Shown: in pieces, positions 18,996 through 28,228 of the stretch
Position numbering within the stretch: the stretch's first letter is position 1
Layout: every line of letters starts with the position of its first letter
Position numbers and translations under genes: made by a program
The notes under the pieces: generated by a model
The model's input: only the letters and a program-made list of their open reading frames with translations
Told to the model about the DNA's origin: nothing
Databases searched by the model: none
Origin: Klebsiella pneumoniae
Lineage (GTDB): Bacteria > Pseudomonadota > Gammaproteobacteria > Enterobacterales > Enterobacteriaceae
DNA length: 64,000 bases
Assembly (NCBI RefSeq): GCF_000742135.1
Contig: NZ_KN046818.1
Location: forward strand, 1,964,500-2,028,499
Direction of reading: 5' to 3'

Positions 18996-21283
18996 GGCGT
19001 AAACTCGTACAGCACCAGCGCATTGCTCTGCAGCGAGTCGATCCGCAGCCAATAGCCATCGAGCCTGGCTTCATCCACGCTGAGCGCCGGACGGGCCTGA
19101 TGCATCAGCCACTGATAATCCTCGGCGTCAGGGCCGCTGCGGCTGCGAAAGGCGTCCACCAGCGGGAACAACGCGCCGTGGTGCTGATCGAACAGGTGCT
19201 GTTTGATGCGCCAGCTGCCATCCAGGCCCTGCAGCCGCACGCTGTAGGGCTGGCTGAAGCGCTGGATAAAGGCCGCTTCGCTGGAGAGCCAGGGATTGTA
19301 GACCACCGTATTGCGCAGCAGCAGCTGGTAGTGACCCTGGTGGTGGAGCAGCAGCAGGTTTTTATCGTGAACCAGGATCTCGCCGCGCAGCCGCCGCCAG
19401 AGCCAGAGTACCCAGTAAACCGGGCGCGGCAGGCCGTGCAGATAGTGCAGCGCCAGGCTGGAGGTATCGAGCTTGCCGTTGGCGCGAGCTTCGCCCTGGA
19501 GGCCTGAATTTAACCAGAAGCCCGCCAGCCAGACCTGGTCCGCTACCCCCAGCAGATTATCCATCAGCAGCGCGCCGCGAAAAAAGCGGCCGTTGGTATC
19601 CCGCGTATCGCCGGTCAGCGTATTCCAGGAGAGCAGCCACAGCGGCAGGTTGAGCTGACGCTGGCGCAGGGCGCTGTGGATCTGCCGCAACTTGTGCAGC
19701 GGATAATGTTCACTGGAGGCCAGGCGGCTGCTGTCAACCTGGGCCAGATCCAGCTGTTCGTTGGCATCTGCCTGGCAGGCGAGAAAATCCGCCTCTGCCA
19801 GCAGCGGCGAGTGGAACAGCGGATCGTTCCCGGGATCGCTGGGAGCAAAGCGGTGCCAGATCCCCAGCTGCGGCTGCGGCAGCAGGCGATGAAGGACCCC
19901 GCGCTGCTGCCGCCAGGCGGCCTGGCGCGCAGCTTCGCTGGCCTGCGGCGACCAGTGCCAGACAAAGCGCCAGCTGTTGAGCGTGGCTGGCGGAAAATGG
20001 TTGGCGGCGAGCTGCAGGAAGCGCTGCAGCAGGTCACTGCGGGTGGTGACGCCGGTGTGCAGGATCACCTGCCAGCCCATCGCCGCCAGCCAGCTAAAAA
20101 TCTGCTGCAGGTTGTACCAGCAGGCGTAGCCGGCCATCTGCGGATCGTCCCAGCCGGTGCCGAACAGCCGACTGCTGAGAAAGGGATCGTTGATATCGAT
20201 GGCATACACCGGCAGGGCGTGGTGCAGCTGTTCGAGTTCCCGGCGCACATCTTCGCGCAGCAGATCGTCCAGTTCGCGCACGGTCACCACCATCCGGGTA
20301 TGGCGCAGCGCTGCGGGGCGCGCTGGACGATCGCGCAGATTGATCTCCCGGGTCTGCGGTGGGTTGATCGGCAGGGGGGGACTTTCCCGGTCGCGTGGTT
20401 CCGGCTCATTGAGTCGCGCATACAGCCGGTCGACCGCCACCGGCTGCCAGCGATCGGCCTGCGGCGGGCGCGGTCTGGCAAGCTCCAGAGGATGCTGTTC
20501 ACGATACTGGCGCGGCGTCACGCCGTGCTGGCGCTTAAACAAATCGCTCATCATTCGCGTACTGGCGAATCCCTGTTCGCGGGCGATTTGCTGGACGGTT
20601 TTGCGGGTGGTTAATAGCTGGTCGGCGGCGTGGCGCAGGCGCAGCGCGGTGAGGTACTGGACAAAACTTACCCCGACCTCTTTGCGAAATAAGCGTGACA
20701 GCCAGGCCTCGGAGACAAATTCCGCGGCCGCCACCTCCTGCAACGAGAGGCGACGCTGATAGTTAGCGTCGATCCGCGCCACCACGCTGGCTATTCTCCG
20801 GCTCCATTTTTCGGTATCGCGCCGGGGCGTGGAGGCGATGGGCTGGCTAAAGCGCGTGGCCAGCAGCAGCGCTATCTCACTCAGCCAGCGGTTGGCCTCC
20901 AGTCGGTAATGGCTAGGATGATTGACCAGGCCGCTCACCAGCAGCTGGCGCATCAGGCGGCGCAGGCCGTCATCGGCATCCCGGGTGCGCGGCGTTATCT
21001 GGTAATCGACGGCAAAAAAGGCATTATCGAGGCGGGCCAGCCAGCTGGCGGAGAGGGTGAGGATCATCACGGCGTTGGCCCCGGCGCTGCGCAGGCTCCA
21101 GCGACGGTTGCGGTTAACGATCGCCAGCCCGTCGGCGGCGAGCAGCTGCGACGCACCTTCCGCCACCGCCAGATTTACGCTTCCCTCCAGTACCCACAGC
21201 AGCGTCAGCAGATCGCTTTCCGGCTGGGTCAGCTGACGCACATCGCGTACGGTGACGCTAAAGTCGCCTGCATGCTGCTCCAC
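18974..21283 (-). CDS. AraC-family regulator fused to a GH39-like domain
   Basis: This 769-residue protein has three parts. The N-terminal cupin-like sensor spans about residues 10-110. A central AraC double helix-turn-helix (about 165-265) contains S-L-Q-E-V-A-A-A-E-F and F-A-S-T-R-M-M-S-D-L-F-K-R. A C-terminal region (about 330-769) resembles a glycoside hydrolase 39-type barrel. The Asn-Glu acid/base pair of true GH39 enzymes is not evident, so the barrel may sense a saccharide rather than cut it. The GTG at 21283 follows GAGGAG-AGCCAT, a clear ribosome site, and is preferred to the TTG at 21304. It is divergent from an M20 hydrolase and MFS transporter pair, its probable targets. Confidence 0.8.
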   Translation of the reverse strand: MEQHAGDFSVTVRDVRQLTQPESDLLTLLWVLEGSVNLAVAEGASQLLAADGLAIVNRNRRWSLRSAGANAVMILTLSASWLARLDNAFFAVDYQITPRTRDADDGLRRLMRQLLVSGLVNHPSHYRLEANRWLSEIALLLATRFSQPIASTPRRDTEKWSRRIASVVARIDANYQRRLSLQEVAAAEFVSEAWLSRLFRKEVGVSFVQYLTALRLRHAADQLLTTRKTVQQIAREQGFASTRMMSDLFKRQHGVTPRQYREQHPLELARPRPPQADRWQPVAVDRLYARLNEPEPRDRESPPLPINPPQTREINLRDRPARPAALRHTRMVVTVRELDDLLREDVRRELEQLHHALPVYAIDINDPFLSSRLFGTGWDDPQMAGYACWYNLQQIFSWLAAMGWQVILHTGVTTRSDLLQRFLQLAANHFPPATLNSWRFVWHWSPQASEAARQAAWRQQRGVLHRLLPQPQLGIWHRFAPSDPGNDPLFHSPLLAEADFLACQADANEQLDLAQVDSSRLASSEHYPLHKLRQIHSALRQRQLNLPLWLLSWNTLTGDTRDTNGRFFRGALLMDNLLGVADQVWLAGFWLNSGLQGEARANGKLDTSSLALHYLHGLPRPVYWVLWLWRRLRGEILVHDKNLLLLHHQGHYQLLLRNTVVYNPWLSSEAAFIQRFSQPYSVRLQGLDGSWRIKQHLFDQHHGALFPLVDAFRSRSGPDAEDYQWLMHQARPALSVDEARLDGYWLRIDSLQSNALVLYEFTPQSPTGP

Positions 21284-21299
21284 ATGGCTCTCCTCTGTA

Positions 21300-21327
21300 G
21301 ACAAAAAACAACCGGTTGTTTTTTGTC
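21300..21327. promoter_or_regulatory. 28-bp perfect palindrome, probable operator
   Basis: The left arm GACAAAAAACAACC is followed at once by its exact complement. It lies just before the ribosome site of the AraC-GH39 gene and 127 bases upstream of the M20 gene. A related half site (TTTTTCGTCA) recurs near 21360. It could be an operator for a dimeric regulator, or an RNA stem in the regulator leader. Confidence 0.6.
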
Positions 21328-21454
21328 ATAACCGATATGTATGAAAAACACTCATTGATTTTTCGTCAATATAAAACAAAAAAGCGCGCCTGCAAGCTGA
21401 GGTACCCGCATAAACTCGAAGGTGTCGTGCAAACACAACACAGGAATAACAAAA

Positions 21455-22624
21455 ATGACACATCCGTTGCTAGAAGCATTGCAGGTTAACGAGGCGCAAT
21501 TTATCGCTCTGCGTCGTCGGTTCCACCAGCAGCCGGAGATCGGCTTTGAAGAGCACCAGACCAGCAGCGAGGTCGCCCGACTGCTTGGCGAGTGGGGATA
21601 CGAGGTTCACCGCGGCCTGGCGGGCACCGGAGTGGTGGGCACGCTGCGCGTCGGCGAGGGGAAAAAACGCCTTGGCCTGCGGGCGGATATGGATGCCCTG
21701 CCGATGCAGGAGCGGAGCGGTAAGCCGTGGGCAAGCCAGGTTGAAGGGCGCTTTCACGGCTGCGGCCATGACGGGCACACCACCACGCTGCTCTACGCAG
21801 CTGAATATCTGGCGCGCACCCGGCAGTTTACCGGCACGCTGCAGCTGATTTTCCAGCCCGCGGAAGAGTTGCTGTACGGCGGGCGGGTAATGGTCGAGGA
21901 CGGTCTATTTGACCAGTTTCCCTGCGACGCCATCTTCGGCCTGCACAATATGCCGGGTCAGCCGTTGGGCAAGATCGGCCTGCGCGACGGGGCGATGATG
22001 GCCTCCTCCGATACGCTGCATATTGAAGTGAAGGGCGTTGGCGGCCACGGCGCGGTGCCGGAGCATACGGTGGATGCCACGCTGGTGGCCTGCCATATTA
22101 CCCTCGCGCTACAGTCCATTGTCTCGCGCAATATCACCCCGTTTGAGCCGGCGGTGGTGACCGTCGGCAGCATCCAGGCCGGTCATGCGCCCAATATCAT
22201 TAACGATCACGTGCTGATGAAGCTCACGGTGCGCACCCTCAATGAGCAGGTGCGCGAGACCGTGCTGCAGCGGATCCATGATATCGCCGTGGCCCAGGCG
22301 GAGAGCTTCAATGCCACCGCCACGCTGACCCACGTCAACGGCAGCCCGGTGTTGCGTAACGATCCGGCGACGAACGCCATGGTGCGGGAGGTGGCGACAG
22401 CGCTGTTTGGCGCAGAGCAGGTGGGCGAGGTGAAGCCGTTTATGGGCAGTGAAGATTTTGCCTTCATGCTGGAGCAGCACCCGCATGGCAGCTATTTCAC
22501 CATCGGCGCTGGCGATGAGCCGGATCGCTGCATGGTGCATAACCCGGGGTATGACTTCAACGACGCGCTGTTGCTGACCGGCGCGGCGCTGTGGTGTGGC
22601 CTGACGGAACGCTATCTGCGCTAA
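21455..22624 (+). CDS. M20-family amidohydrolase
   Basis: This 389-residue metallohydrolase of the M20D (hippurate hydrolase, IAA-amino acid hydrolase, HipO-like) group removes N-acyl groups from amino-acid conjugates in its relatives. Metal-binding motifs are G-C-G-H-D-G-H near residue 100, Q-P-A-E-E-L near 135 and the late G-S-E-D-F-A. The dimerisation domain contains G-V-G-G-H-G-A. The ATG at 21455 has AGGA 9 bases before it; a GTG further upstream is rejected. It forms an apparent operon with the MFS gene 25 bases downstream. Natural substrate is unknown. Confidence 0.88.
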   Translation: MTHPLLEALQVNEAQFIALRRRFHQQPEIGFEEHQTSSEVARLLGEWGYEVHRGLAGTGVVGTLRVGEGKKRLGLRADMDALPMQERSGKPWASQVEGRFHGCGHDGHTTTLLYAAEYLARTRQFTGTLQLIFQPAEELLYGGRVMVEDGLFDQFPCDAIFGLHNMPGQPLGKIGLRDGAMMASSDTLHIEVKGVGGHGAVPEHTVDATLVACHITLALQSIVSRNITPFEPAVVTVGSIQAGHAPNIINDHVLMKLTVRTLNEQVRETVLQRIHDIAVAQAESFNATATLTHVNGSPVLRNDPATNAMVREVATALFGAEQVGEVKPFMGSEDFAFMLEQHPHGSYFTIGAGDEPDRCMVHNPGYDFNDALLLTGAALWCGLTERYLR

Positions 22625-22649
22625 TCACGAGAAACGGGAGGGCCATGCG

Positions 22650-24041
22650 ATGAGCACTGTCACAATAAGCGACACCCCGTTTGTCGGCAACGATCGCCTG
22701 CTGGTGGGGATTGTGTTAAGCGTTTTAACCTTCTGGCTGTTCGCCCAGTCGGTGATTAACGTGGTGCCGGCGATGAAAAGCAGCCTTGATATCTCTCTTG
22801 AAACCTTAACTCTGGCCGTCAGTCTCAGCGCGCTGTTCAGCGGCTGCTTCGTGGTCGCCAGCGGCGGCCTGGCGGACAAGTTTGGCAGGATGCGGATGAC
22901 CACCCTCGGGCTGGGGCTGAGTATCGTCGGCAGCGCCATGCTGGTGGTCGCTCAGGGACCGGGGCTGTTCCTGGCCGGCCGGGTGCTGCAGGGGCTGTCG
23001 GCGGCGTGCATTATGCCAGCGACGCTGGCGCTGATTAAGACCTGGTATGAGGGGCGTGCGCGGCAGCGGGCGGTCAGCTTCTGGGTCATCGGCTCGTGGG
23101 GCGGCAGCGGTCTCTGTTCCTTCGTTGGCGGGGCTATCGCCACCGGACTGGGCTGGCGCTGGATCTTCGTCTTCTCGATCGCCGTTGCCCTGCTGGCGCT
23201 GTTTTTGCTGCGCGGCACGCCGGAGAGCCGCAGCGCCAGCGCCAGCCAGCATAAGCTGGACGTCGGCGGTCTGCTGAGCCTGATTGTTGCGCTGGTGCTG
23301 GTGAATCTGTTTATCAGCAAGGGCCACGGCTGGGGCTGGAGCAGCCCGCTGTCGTTGACCATGCTGGCCGGGGCGCTGGCGGCGGGGACGATATTTATCC
23401 GCAACGGCATGCGCAAAGGCGAGGCGGCGCTGATTGATTTTGCGCTGTTCCGCAATCGGGCCTACGGTGCGGCAGTGCTGTCGAACTTTCTGCTCAATGG
23501 GGCGATTGGCACCATGATGATCGCCAGCATCTGGCTGCAGCAAGGGCACCACCTGACGCCGCTGGAGAGCGGGATGATGACCCTCGGCTATCTGGTGACC
23601 GTCCTGGCGATGATCCGGGTCGGCGAGAAGCTGCTGCAGCGCTATGGCGCCCGGCTGCCGATGATGGCCGGTCCGGTGTTGACCGCTATCGCCATCGCGC
23701 TGATATCCTGCACCTTTCTCGAAAAGGCGCTGTATATCGGGGTGGTGTTCGCCAGCAACGTGCTGTTTGGCCTCGGGCTGGGCTGCTACGCCACGCCATC
23801 GACGGATACCGCGGTGGCCAATGCCCCGGAGAACAAAATCGGCGTCGCCTCGGGGATCTATAAGATGGGCAGCTCGCTGGGCGGGGCGATGGGTATCGCC
23901 GTGACAGCGTCACTTTTCGCGCTGTTTTTACCGCTGGGCATGGCCCATGCCGCCCAGTATGCCCTGTGGTTTAACGCCGTCTTATGTCTGGGGGCGATGG
24001 CGGTGAGCGCGCTGCTGCTGCCGCGCGCCTCTCACAGCTGA
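22650..24041 (+). CDS. MFS transporter, DHA2-like
   Basis: This 463-residue major facilitator transporter has about 14 hydrophobic segments. The motif A loop between helices 2 and 3 reads G-G-L-A-D-K-F-G-R-M-R, and the motif C-like region is rich in Gly and Pro. A GGGAGG site precedes the ATG. It lies 25 bases after the M20 gene and probably exports or imports that enzyme's substrate or product. Its last 10 bases overlap the end of pspF, which converges. Confidence 0.87.
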   Translation: MSTVTISDTPFVGNDRLLVGIVLSVLTFWLFAQSVINVVPAMKSSLDISLETLTLAVSLSALFSGCFVVASGGLADKFGRMRMTTLGLGLSIVGSAMLVVAQGPGLFLAGRVLQGLSAACIMPATLALIKTWYEGRARQRAVSFWVIGSWGGSGLCSFVGGAIATGLGWRWIFVFSIAVALLALFLLRGTPESRSASASQHKLDVGGLLSLIVALVLVNLFISKGHGWGWSSPLSLTMLAGALAAGTIFIRNGMRKGEAALIDFALFRNRAYGAAVLSNFLLNGAIGTMMIASIWLQQGHHLTPLESGMMTLGYLVTVLAMIRVGEKLLQRYGARLPMMAGPVLTAIAIALISCTFLEKALYIGVVFASNVLFGLGLGCYATPSTDTAVANAPENKIGVASGIYKMGSSLGGAMGIAVTASLFALFLPLGMAHAAQYALWFNAVLCLGAMAVSALLLPRASHS

Positions 24042-25006
24042 TGCTTTTTCAGCAGCGCGCGGAGCTGGTGATAGGTTAATCCCAGCAGCTCCGCCGCCTG
24101 CTTCTGATGATACTTCGCCTGCTCCAGACTCCGCTGCAGCAGGCGTTTTTCCTGCTGGAGCTGGAAATCGCGCAGATCCAGCGGTAGCGCGGGCAGCTCA
24201 TCGCCGGGCGCGGCTTCCGGCGGAGAGCCGGGGGACTGACGAAAAGGGTTAATAATAATCGCGTCCAGCTCATGTTCGCTGTCGCCGTGGCGATACACCG
24301 AGCGCTCAACCACGTTCTTCAGTTCGCGAATATTCCCCGGCCAGCGGTAGCCGAGCAGCGTCGCGGTCGCTCGTTCGCTAAAGCCGGGAAACAGCGGCAG
24401 ACCGAGTTCGCGGCACATCTGGATGGCAAACTGGTTGGCGAGCAACATGATGTCGCTCTGCCGGTCGCGCAGCGGGGGGAGCTGTACCACGTCGAAGGCC
24501 AGGCGGTCGAGCAGGTCGGCGCGAAAATGACCTTCCTCGACCATCTGCGGCAGGTCAGCGTTGGTGGCGCACACCAGCCGGACGTTAACCTGCAGCGGCT
24601 GGCTGCCGCCCACGCGCTCCAGCTCGCCATATTCAATCACTCTTAACAGCTTCTCCTGCACCAGCATTGGGGCTGTCGCCAGCTCATCGAGAAACAGCGT
24701 CCCGCCGTCGGCGCGCTCGAAGCGCCCGGGATGGCGCTTGCTGGCCCCGGTGAAAGCCCCGGCTTCGTGGCCGAACAGCTCCGAGTCGAGCAGATTATCG
24801 TTCAGCGCCGCGCAGTTCAACGAGATAAACGGCCCCTGCCAGCGGCTGGAGAGGTAGTGGAGACGGTTAGCGATAAGCTCTTTCCCGGTGCCGCGCTCGC
24901 CGATGACCAGCACCGGTTTATCCAGCGGGGCCAGCCGGGAAACCTGTTCCAGCACCTCGAGAAAGCTATTGGCCTCGCCCAGCAGATTATCCTTGTACTG
25001 CGCCAT
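24032..25006 (-). CDS. pspF: Phage shock operon transcriptional activator
   Basis: This 324-residue sigma-54 activator lacks a receiver domain. The AAA+ domain has Walker A G-E-R-G-T-G-K-E near residues 36-43 and the sigma-54 contact loop G-A-F-T-G-A near 85. The C-terminal Fis-type helix-turn-helix ends in Y-H-Q-L-R-A-L-L-K-K-H. PspA inhibits it until membrane stress. The start MAQYKDNLL matches E. coli; the 5-codon longer frame is not used. It is divergent from pspA. Confidence 0.95.
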   Translation of the reverse strand: MAQYKDNLLGEANSFLEVLEQVSRLAPLDKPVLVIGERGTGKELIANRLHYLSSRWQGPFISLNCAALNDNLLDSELFGHEAGAFTGASKRHPGRFERADGGTLFLDELATAPMLVQEKLLRVIEYGELERVGGSQPLQVNVRLVCATNADLPQMVEEGHFRADLLDRLAFDVVQLPPLRDRQSDIMLLANQFAIQMCRELGLPLFPGFSERATATLLGYRWPGNIRELKNVVERSVYRHGDSEHELDAIIINPFRQSPGSPPEAAPGDELPALPLDLRDFQLQQEKRLLQRSLEQAKYHQKQAAELLGLTYHQLRALLKKHQL

Positions 25007-25104
25007 GATGAATTTCGCCATTAAGTAGTGTAATTAACCAGGTGACTGTAGCAATGCCCAGCACGTTTCGCAACCACCCTGTTTAAAATCAATAAGATAA
25101 AAAG

Positions 25105-25121
25105 TTGGCACGCCATTTGTA
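25105..25121 (+). promoter_or_regulatory. Sigma-54 promoter of pspABCD
   Basis: TTGGCACGCCATTTGTA matches the -24/-12 consensus: the GG at 25107-25108 is separated by 10 bases from GT at 25119-25120. It is nearly the same as the known E. coli pspA promoter. Transcription should begin around 25131. PspF-binding sites are expected between here and pspF. Confidence 0.9.
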
Positions 25122-25173
25122 TTAGCTAAGCCACAGGTGAATGCCTGAAACCAGAACTATGAGGATTGAAATT

Positions 25174-25842
25174 ATGGGTATTTTTTCTCGTTTTGCCGAC
25201 ATCGTGAACGCCAACATCAACTCCCTGCTGGAGAAAGCGGAGGACCCGCAAAAGCTGGTGCGTCTGATGATCCAGGAGATGGAAGACACGCTGGTTGAGG
25301 TGCGTTCGACATCGGCCCGCGCGCTGGCGGAAAAGAAACAGCTGTCCCGTCGTATTGAGCAGGCGGTCGCCCAGCAGGCGGAATGGCAGGAAAAAGCCGA
25401 GCTGGCCCTGCGCAAAGAGAAAGAAGATCTGGCCCGGGCGGCGCTGATCGAAAAACAAAAGCTGACCGACCTTATCGCTCAGCTGGATCATGAAGTGCAG
25501 CTGGTCGATGAAACGCTGTCGCGCATGAAGAAAGAGATTGGCGAGCTGGAGAACAAACTCAGCGAAACCCGCGCCCGTCAGCAGGCGCTGGCGCTGCGCC
25601 ATCAGGCGGCGAGTTCATCCCGCGATGTGCGTCGCCAGCTGGACAGCGGTAAACTGGATGAGGCGATGGCGCGCTTTGAATCCTTTGAGCGTCGCATCGA
25701 TCAGATGGAAGCGGAAGCGGAGAGCCACCGCTTTGGCAAGCAGCAGACGCTGGATCAGCAGTTTGCCGAACTGAAAGCGGACGATGAAATCAGCGAGCAG
25801 CTGGCGGCGTTGAAAGCCAAAATGAATCAGTCCAACCAGTAA
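25174..25842 (+). CDS. pspA: Phage shock protein A
   Basis: This 222-residue coiled-coil protein of the PspA/Vipp1/ESCRT-III family binds PspF to silence it and, under membrane stress, oligomerises on the inner membrane to preserve proton motive force. The amphipathic N-terminal helix M-G-I-F-S-R-F is followed by almost continuous heptads ([11 protein letters not shown]). The ATG at 25174 gives exactly the E. coli length; an upstream ATG at 25141 would add 11 residues and lies over the mRNA leader. Confidence 0.96.
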   Translation: MGIFSRFADIVNANINSLLEKAEDPQKLVRLMIQEMEDTLVEVRSTSARALAEKKQLSRRIEQAVAQQAEWQEKAELALRKEKEDLARAALIEKQKLTDLIAQLDHEVQLVDETLSRMKKEIGELENKLSETRARQQALALRHQAASSSRDVRRQLDSGKLDEAMARFESFERRIDQMEAEAESHRFGKQQTLDQQFAELKADDEISEQLAALKAKMNQSNQ

Positions 25843-25851
25843 GTATGATTG

Positions 25852-25873
25852 CGCGGCGCGGCGTTGCGCCGCG
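25852..25873 (+). other. Intercistronic hairpin between pspA and pspB
   Basis: A perfect 8-bp GC stem (CGCGGCGC with GCGCCGCG) and 6-base loop lies just after the pspA stop. It could protect the 3' end of pspA message or attenuate read-through, favouring PspA over PspBCD. No T run follows. Confidence 0.55.
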
Positions 25874-25897
25874 GCTCACCCCCTGTAAGGAGTACAC

Positions 25898-26122
25898 ATG
25901 AGCATGCTTTTTCTCGCCATTCCGCTGACGCTGTTTGTGCTGTTTGTTCTGCCGGTCTGGCTGTGGCTGCACTACAACAATCGCGGCGCCAACGGCAGTC
26001 TGACGCAAAATGAGCAGCAACGGCTGCTGCAGTTGACCGATGACGCGAAGCGGATGCGCGAACGCATTCAGGCGCTGGAAGCGATCCTGGATGCCGAACA
26101 TCCGAACTGGAGGGACAAATAA
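25898..26122 (+). CDS. pspB: Phage shock protein B
   Basis: This 74-residue inner-membrane protein with one N-terminal helix (about residues 3-24) and a cytoplasmic helical tail joins PspC in sensing envelope stress and releasing PspF from PspA. The ribosome site TAAGGAG precedes the ATG. The end overlaps the pspC start by one base. Confidence 0.95.
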   Translation: MSMLFLAIPLTLFVLFVLPVWLWLHYNNRGANGSLTQNEQQRLLQLTDDAKRMRERIQALEAILDAEHPNWRDK

Positions 26123-26481
26123 TGGCCGGACTGGATCTGAATAAAAAACTGTGGCGTATCCCGCAGCGCGGGATGGTGAAGGGCGTCTGCGCGGGTATTG
26201 CTCAGCATCTTGATGTCCCGGTGAAGCTGGTGCGTCTGATTACCGTGCTGGCGATGATTTTCGGCCTCTTTTTCTTTGTCCTGGTGGCCTACATCATTTT
26301 GACTTTTGCTCTGGATCCGATACCGGACAGCGAGCTGTACGGTCATAAAGCGCCGAGCAATGGCGATCTGCTGGCCGCCGTGGATGCCGAACTGGCCTCC
26401 GGTGAACAGCGTCTGCGTGAAATGGAGCGGTATGTGACCTCCGACACCTTTACGCTGCGCAGCCGCTTTCGCCAGCTGTAA
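26122..26481 (+). CDS. pspC: Phage shock protein C
   Basis: This 119-residue membrane sensor carries the PspC domain: R-G-M-V-K-G-V-C-A-G-I-A-Q-H-L near residue 18, then a long hydrophobic helix at about 45-68. Its C-terminal segment holds the leucine-rich E-Q-R-L-R-E-M-E-R-Y. With PspB it receives secretin-type stress and binds PspA. It overlaps pspB by one base. Confidence 0.95.
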   Translation: MAGLDLNKKLWRIPQRGMVKGVCAGIAQHLDVPVKLVRLITVLAMIFGLFFFVLVAYIILTFALDPIPDSELYGHKAPSNGDLLAAVDAELASGEQRLREMERYVTSDTFTLRSRFRQL

Positions 26482-26509
26482 ACCCTGTTTCTAACGAATG
26501 AGGCAACGC

Positions 26510-26728
26510 ATGAATAGCAAATGGCAACGCGCCGGGCAGCAGGTGAAGCCCGGTCTGAAAATCGTCGGTAAGCTGGCGCTGCTGACCGCGCTGCGTTATG
26601 GCCCGGCGGGCGTTGCCGGCTGGGCGGTTAAATCGGTCGCGCGTCGGCCGCTGAAAATGCTGCTGGCGGTGGCGCTGGAGCCGCTGCTCAGCCGGCTGGC
26701 CAACCGCGTCACGCGCGGGATGAAATAA
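26510..26728 (+). CDS. pspD: Phage shock protein D
   Basis: This 72-residue protein closely resembles E. coli PspD, with the conserved core [15 protein letters not shown] and [11 protein letters not shown]. It is a peripheral membrane protein of uncertain function at the end of the psp operon. The second ATG (26510) is chosen to fit the E. coli N-terminus; the one at 26498 adds four residues. Confidence 0.9.
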   Translation: MNSKWQRAGQQVKPGLKIVGKLALLTALRYGPAGVAGWAVKSVARRPLKMLLAVALEPLLSRLANRVTRGMK

Positions 26729-26830
26729 TGCCGCCGTGGGGAAGGCGCAAAAGGATTAACGTTGTCCTGCTTATCCCCGGCAGATCGCTTATGATGACGA
26801 GACATACCTTCAGGGCATAACGGACTGGCG

Positions 26831-28228
26831 ATGAAGCGACTGAAAACTGAATTGAATGCGCTGGTCAACCGCGGGGTTGACCGGCATTTACGTCTGGCGG
26901 TGACCGGCCTGAGCCGGAGCGGTAAAACGGCGTTTATCACCGCGCTGGTCAACCAGCTGTTGAATATCCACACCGGCGCCCGCCTGCCGCTGCTGAGCGC
27001 CGCACGCGAAGAGCGGCTGCTCGGCGTCAAGCGCGTGCCGCAGCGGGACTTTGGCATTCCCCGATTCACCTACGACGAAGGGCTGGCCCAGCTGTACGGC
27101 CAGCCCCCCATGTGGCCAACCCCGACGCGCGGGGTGAGCGAGATCCGTCTCGCGCTGCGCTACCGTTCGAATGACTCCCTGCTGCGCCATTTTAAAGATA
27201 CCTCCACGCTGTATCTGGAGATTGTCGACTATCCGGGCGAGTGGCTGCTCGACCTGCCGATGCTGGCGCAGGATTATCTGAGCTGGTCGCGACAGATGAC
27301 CGGGCTCCTGCAGGGACAGCGTGCGGAGTGGTCGGCCCGCTGGCGGCAGCTGTGCGCCGGGCTGGATCCGCTGGCCCCTGCCGACGAGGCTCGGCTGGCG
27401 GATATCGCTGCCGCCTGGACGGACTATCTCCACGCCTGTAAGCGCGAAGGGCTGCACTTTATCCAACCCGGGCGCTTTGTCCTGCCCGGAGAAATGGCGG
27501 GCGCGCCGGCGCTGCAGTTTTTCCCGTGGCCCGACGTCGACGCCGTCGGCGAAGCCAAGCTGGCGCAGGCCGATAAACACAGCAACGCCGGCATGCTGCG
27601 CGAACGCTACAAATACTATTGCGAAAGGGTGGTGAAGGGGTTCTACAAAGAGCACTTCCTGCGCTTCGACCGGCAGATTGTGCTGGTGGACTGTCTGGAG
27701 CCGCTCAACAGCGGGCCGCAGGCGTTTAACGATATGCGTCTGGCATTGACCCAGCTGATGCAAAGTTTCCATTACGGGCAGCGCACCTTGTTCCGCCGGT
27801 TGTTCTCGCCCGTCATCGACAAGCTGCTGTTTGCCGCCACCAAAGCCGATCACGTCACGATCGATCAGCACAGCAATATGGTGTCGCTCCTGCAGCAACT
27901 GATTCAGGACGCGTGGCAGAACGCCGCCTTTGAAGGGATCAGTATGGATTGCCTGGGGCTGGCGTCCATTCAGGCGACCCAGAGCGGGCTGATTGAGGTG
28001 AATGGCGAGAAAATTCCCGCCCTGCGCGGCAATCGCCTGAGCGACGGCCAGCCGTTGACCATCTATCCCGGTGAGGTGCCGGCGCGCCTGCCGGGCCAGG
28101 CCTTCTGGCAGCAGCAGGGATTTCAGTTTGAAAACTTTCGTCCGCAGGTCATGGATGTCGATCGGCCTTTGCCGCACATTCGTCTCGACGCGGCGCTGGA
28201 ATTTTTGATTGGAGATAAACTGCGATGA
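26831..28228 (+). CDS. ycjX: YcjX-family P-loop GTPase-like protein
   Basis: This 465-residue DUF463 protein has Walker A G-L-S-R-S-G-K-T at residues 26-33 and the late N-K/T-K-A-D-H-V motif typical of nucleotide specificity (A-A-T-K-A-D-H). YcjX is a GTP-binding protein co-induced with the phage shock response in several enterobacteria, but its role is unclear. It overlaps ycjF by 4 bases (ATGA), so the pair is coupled. Confidence 0.92.
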   Translation: MKRLKTELNALVNRGVDRHLRLAVTGLSRSGKTAFITALVNQLLNIHTGARLPLLSAAREERLLGVKRVPQRDFGIPRFTYDEGLAQLYGQPPMWPTPTRGVSEIRLALRYRSNDSLLRHFKDTSTLYLEIVDYPGEWLLDLPMLAQDYLSWSRQMTGLLQGQRAEWSARWRQLCAGLDPLAPADEARLADIAAAWTDYLHACKREGLHFIQPGRFVLPGEMAGAPALQFFPWPDVDAVGEAKLAQADKHSNAGMLRERYKYYCERVVKGFYKEHFLRFDRQIVLVDCLEPLNSGPQAFNDMRLALTQLMQSFHYGQRTLFRRLFSPVIDKLLFAATKADHVTIDQHSNMVSLLQQLIQDAWQNAAFEGISMDCLGLASIQATQSGLIEVNGEKIPALRGNRLSDGQPLTIYPGEVPARLPGQAFWQQQGFQFENFRPQVMDVDRPLPHIRLDAALEFLIGDKLR

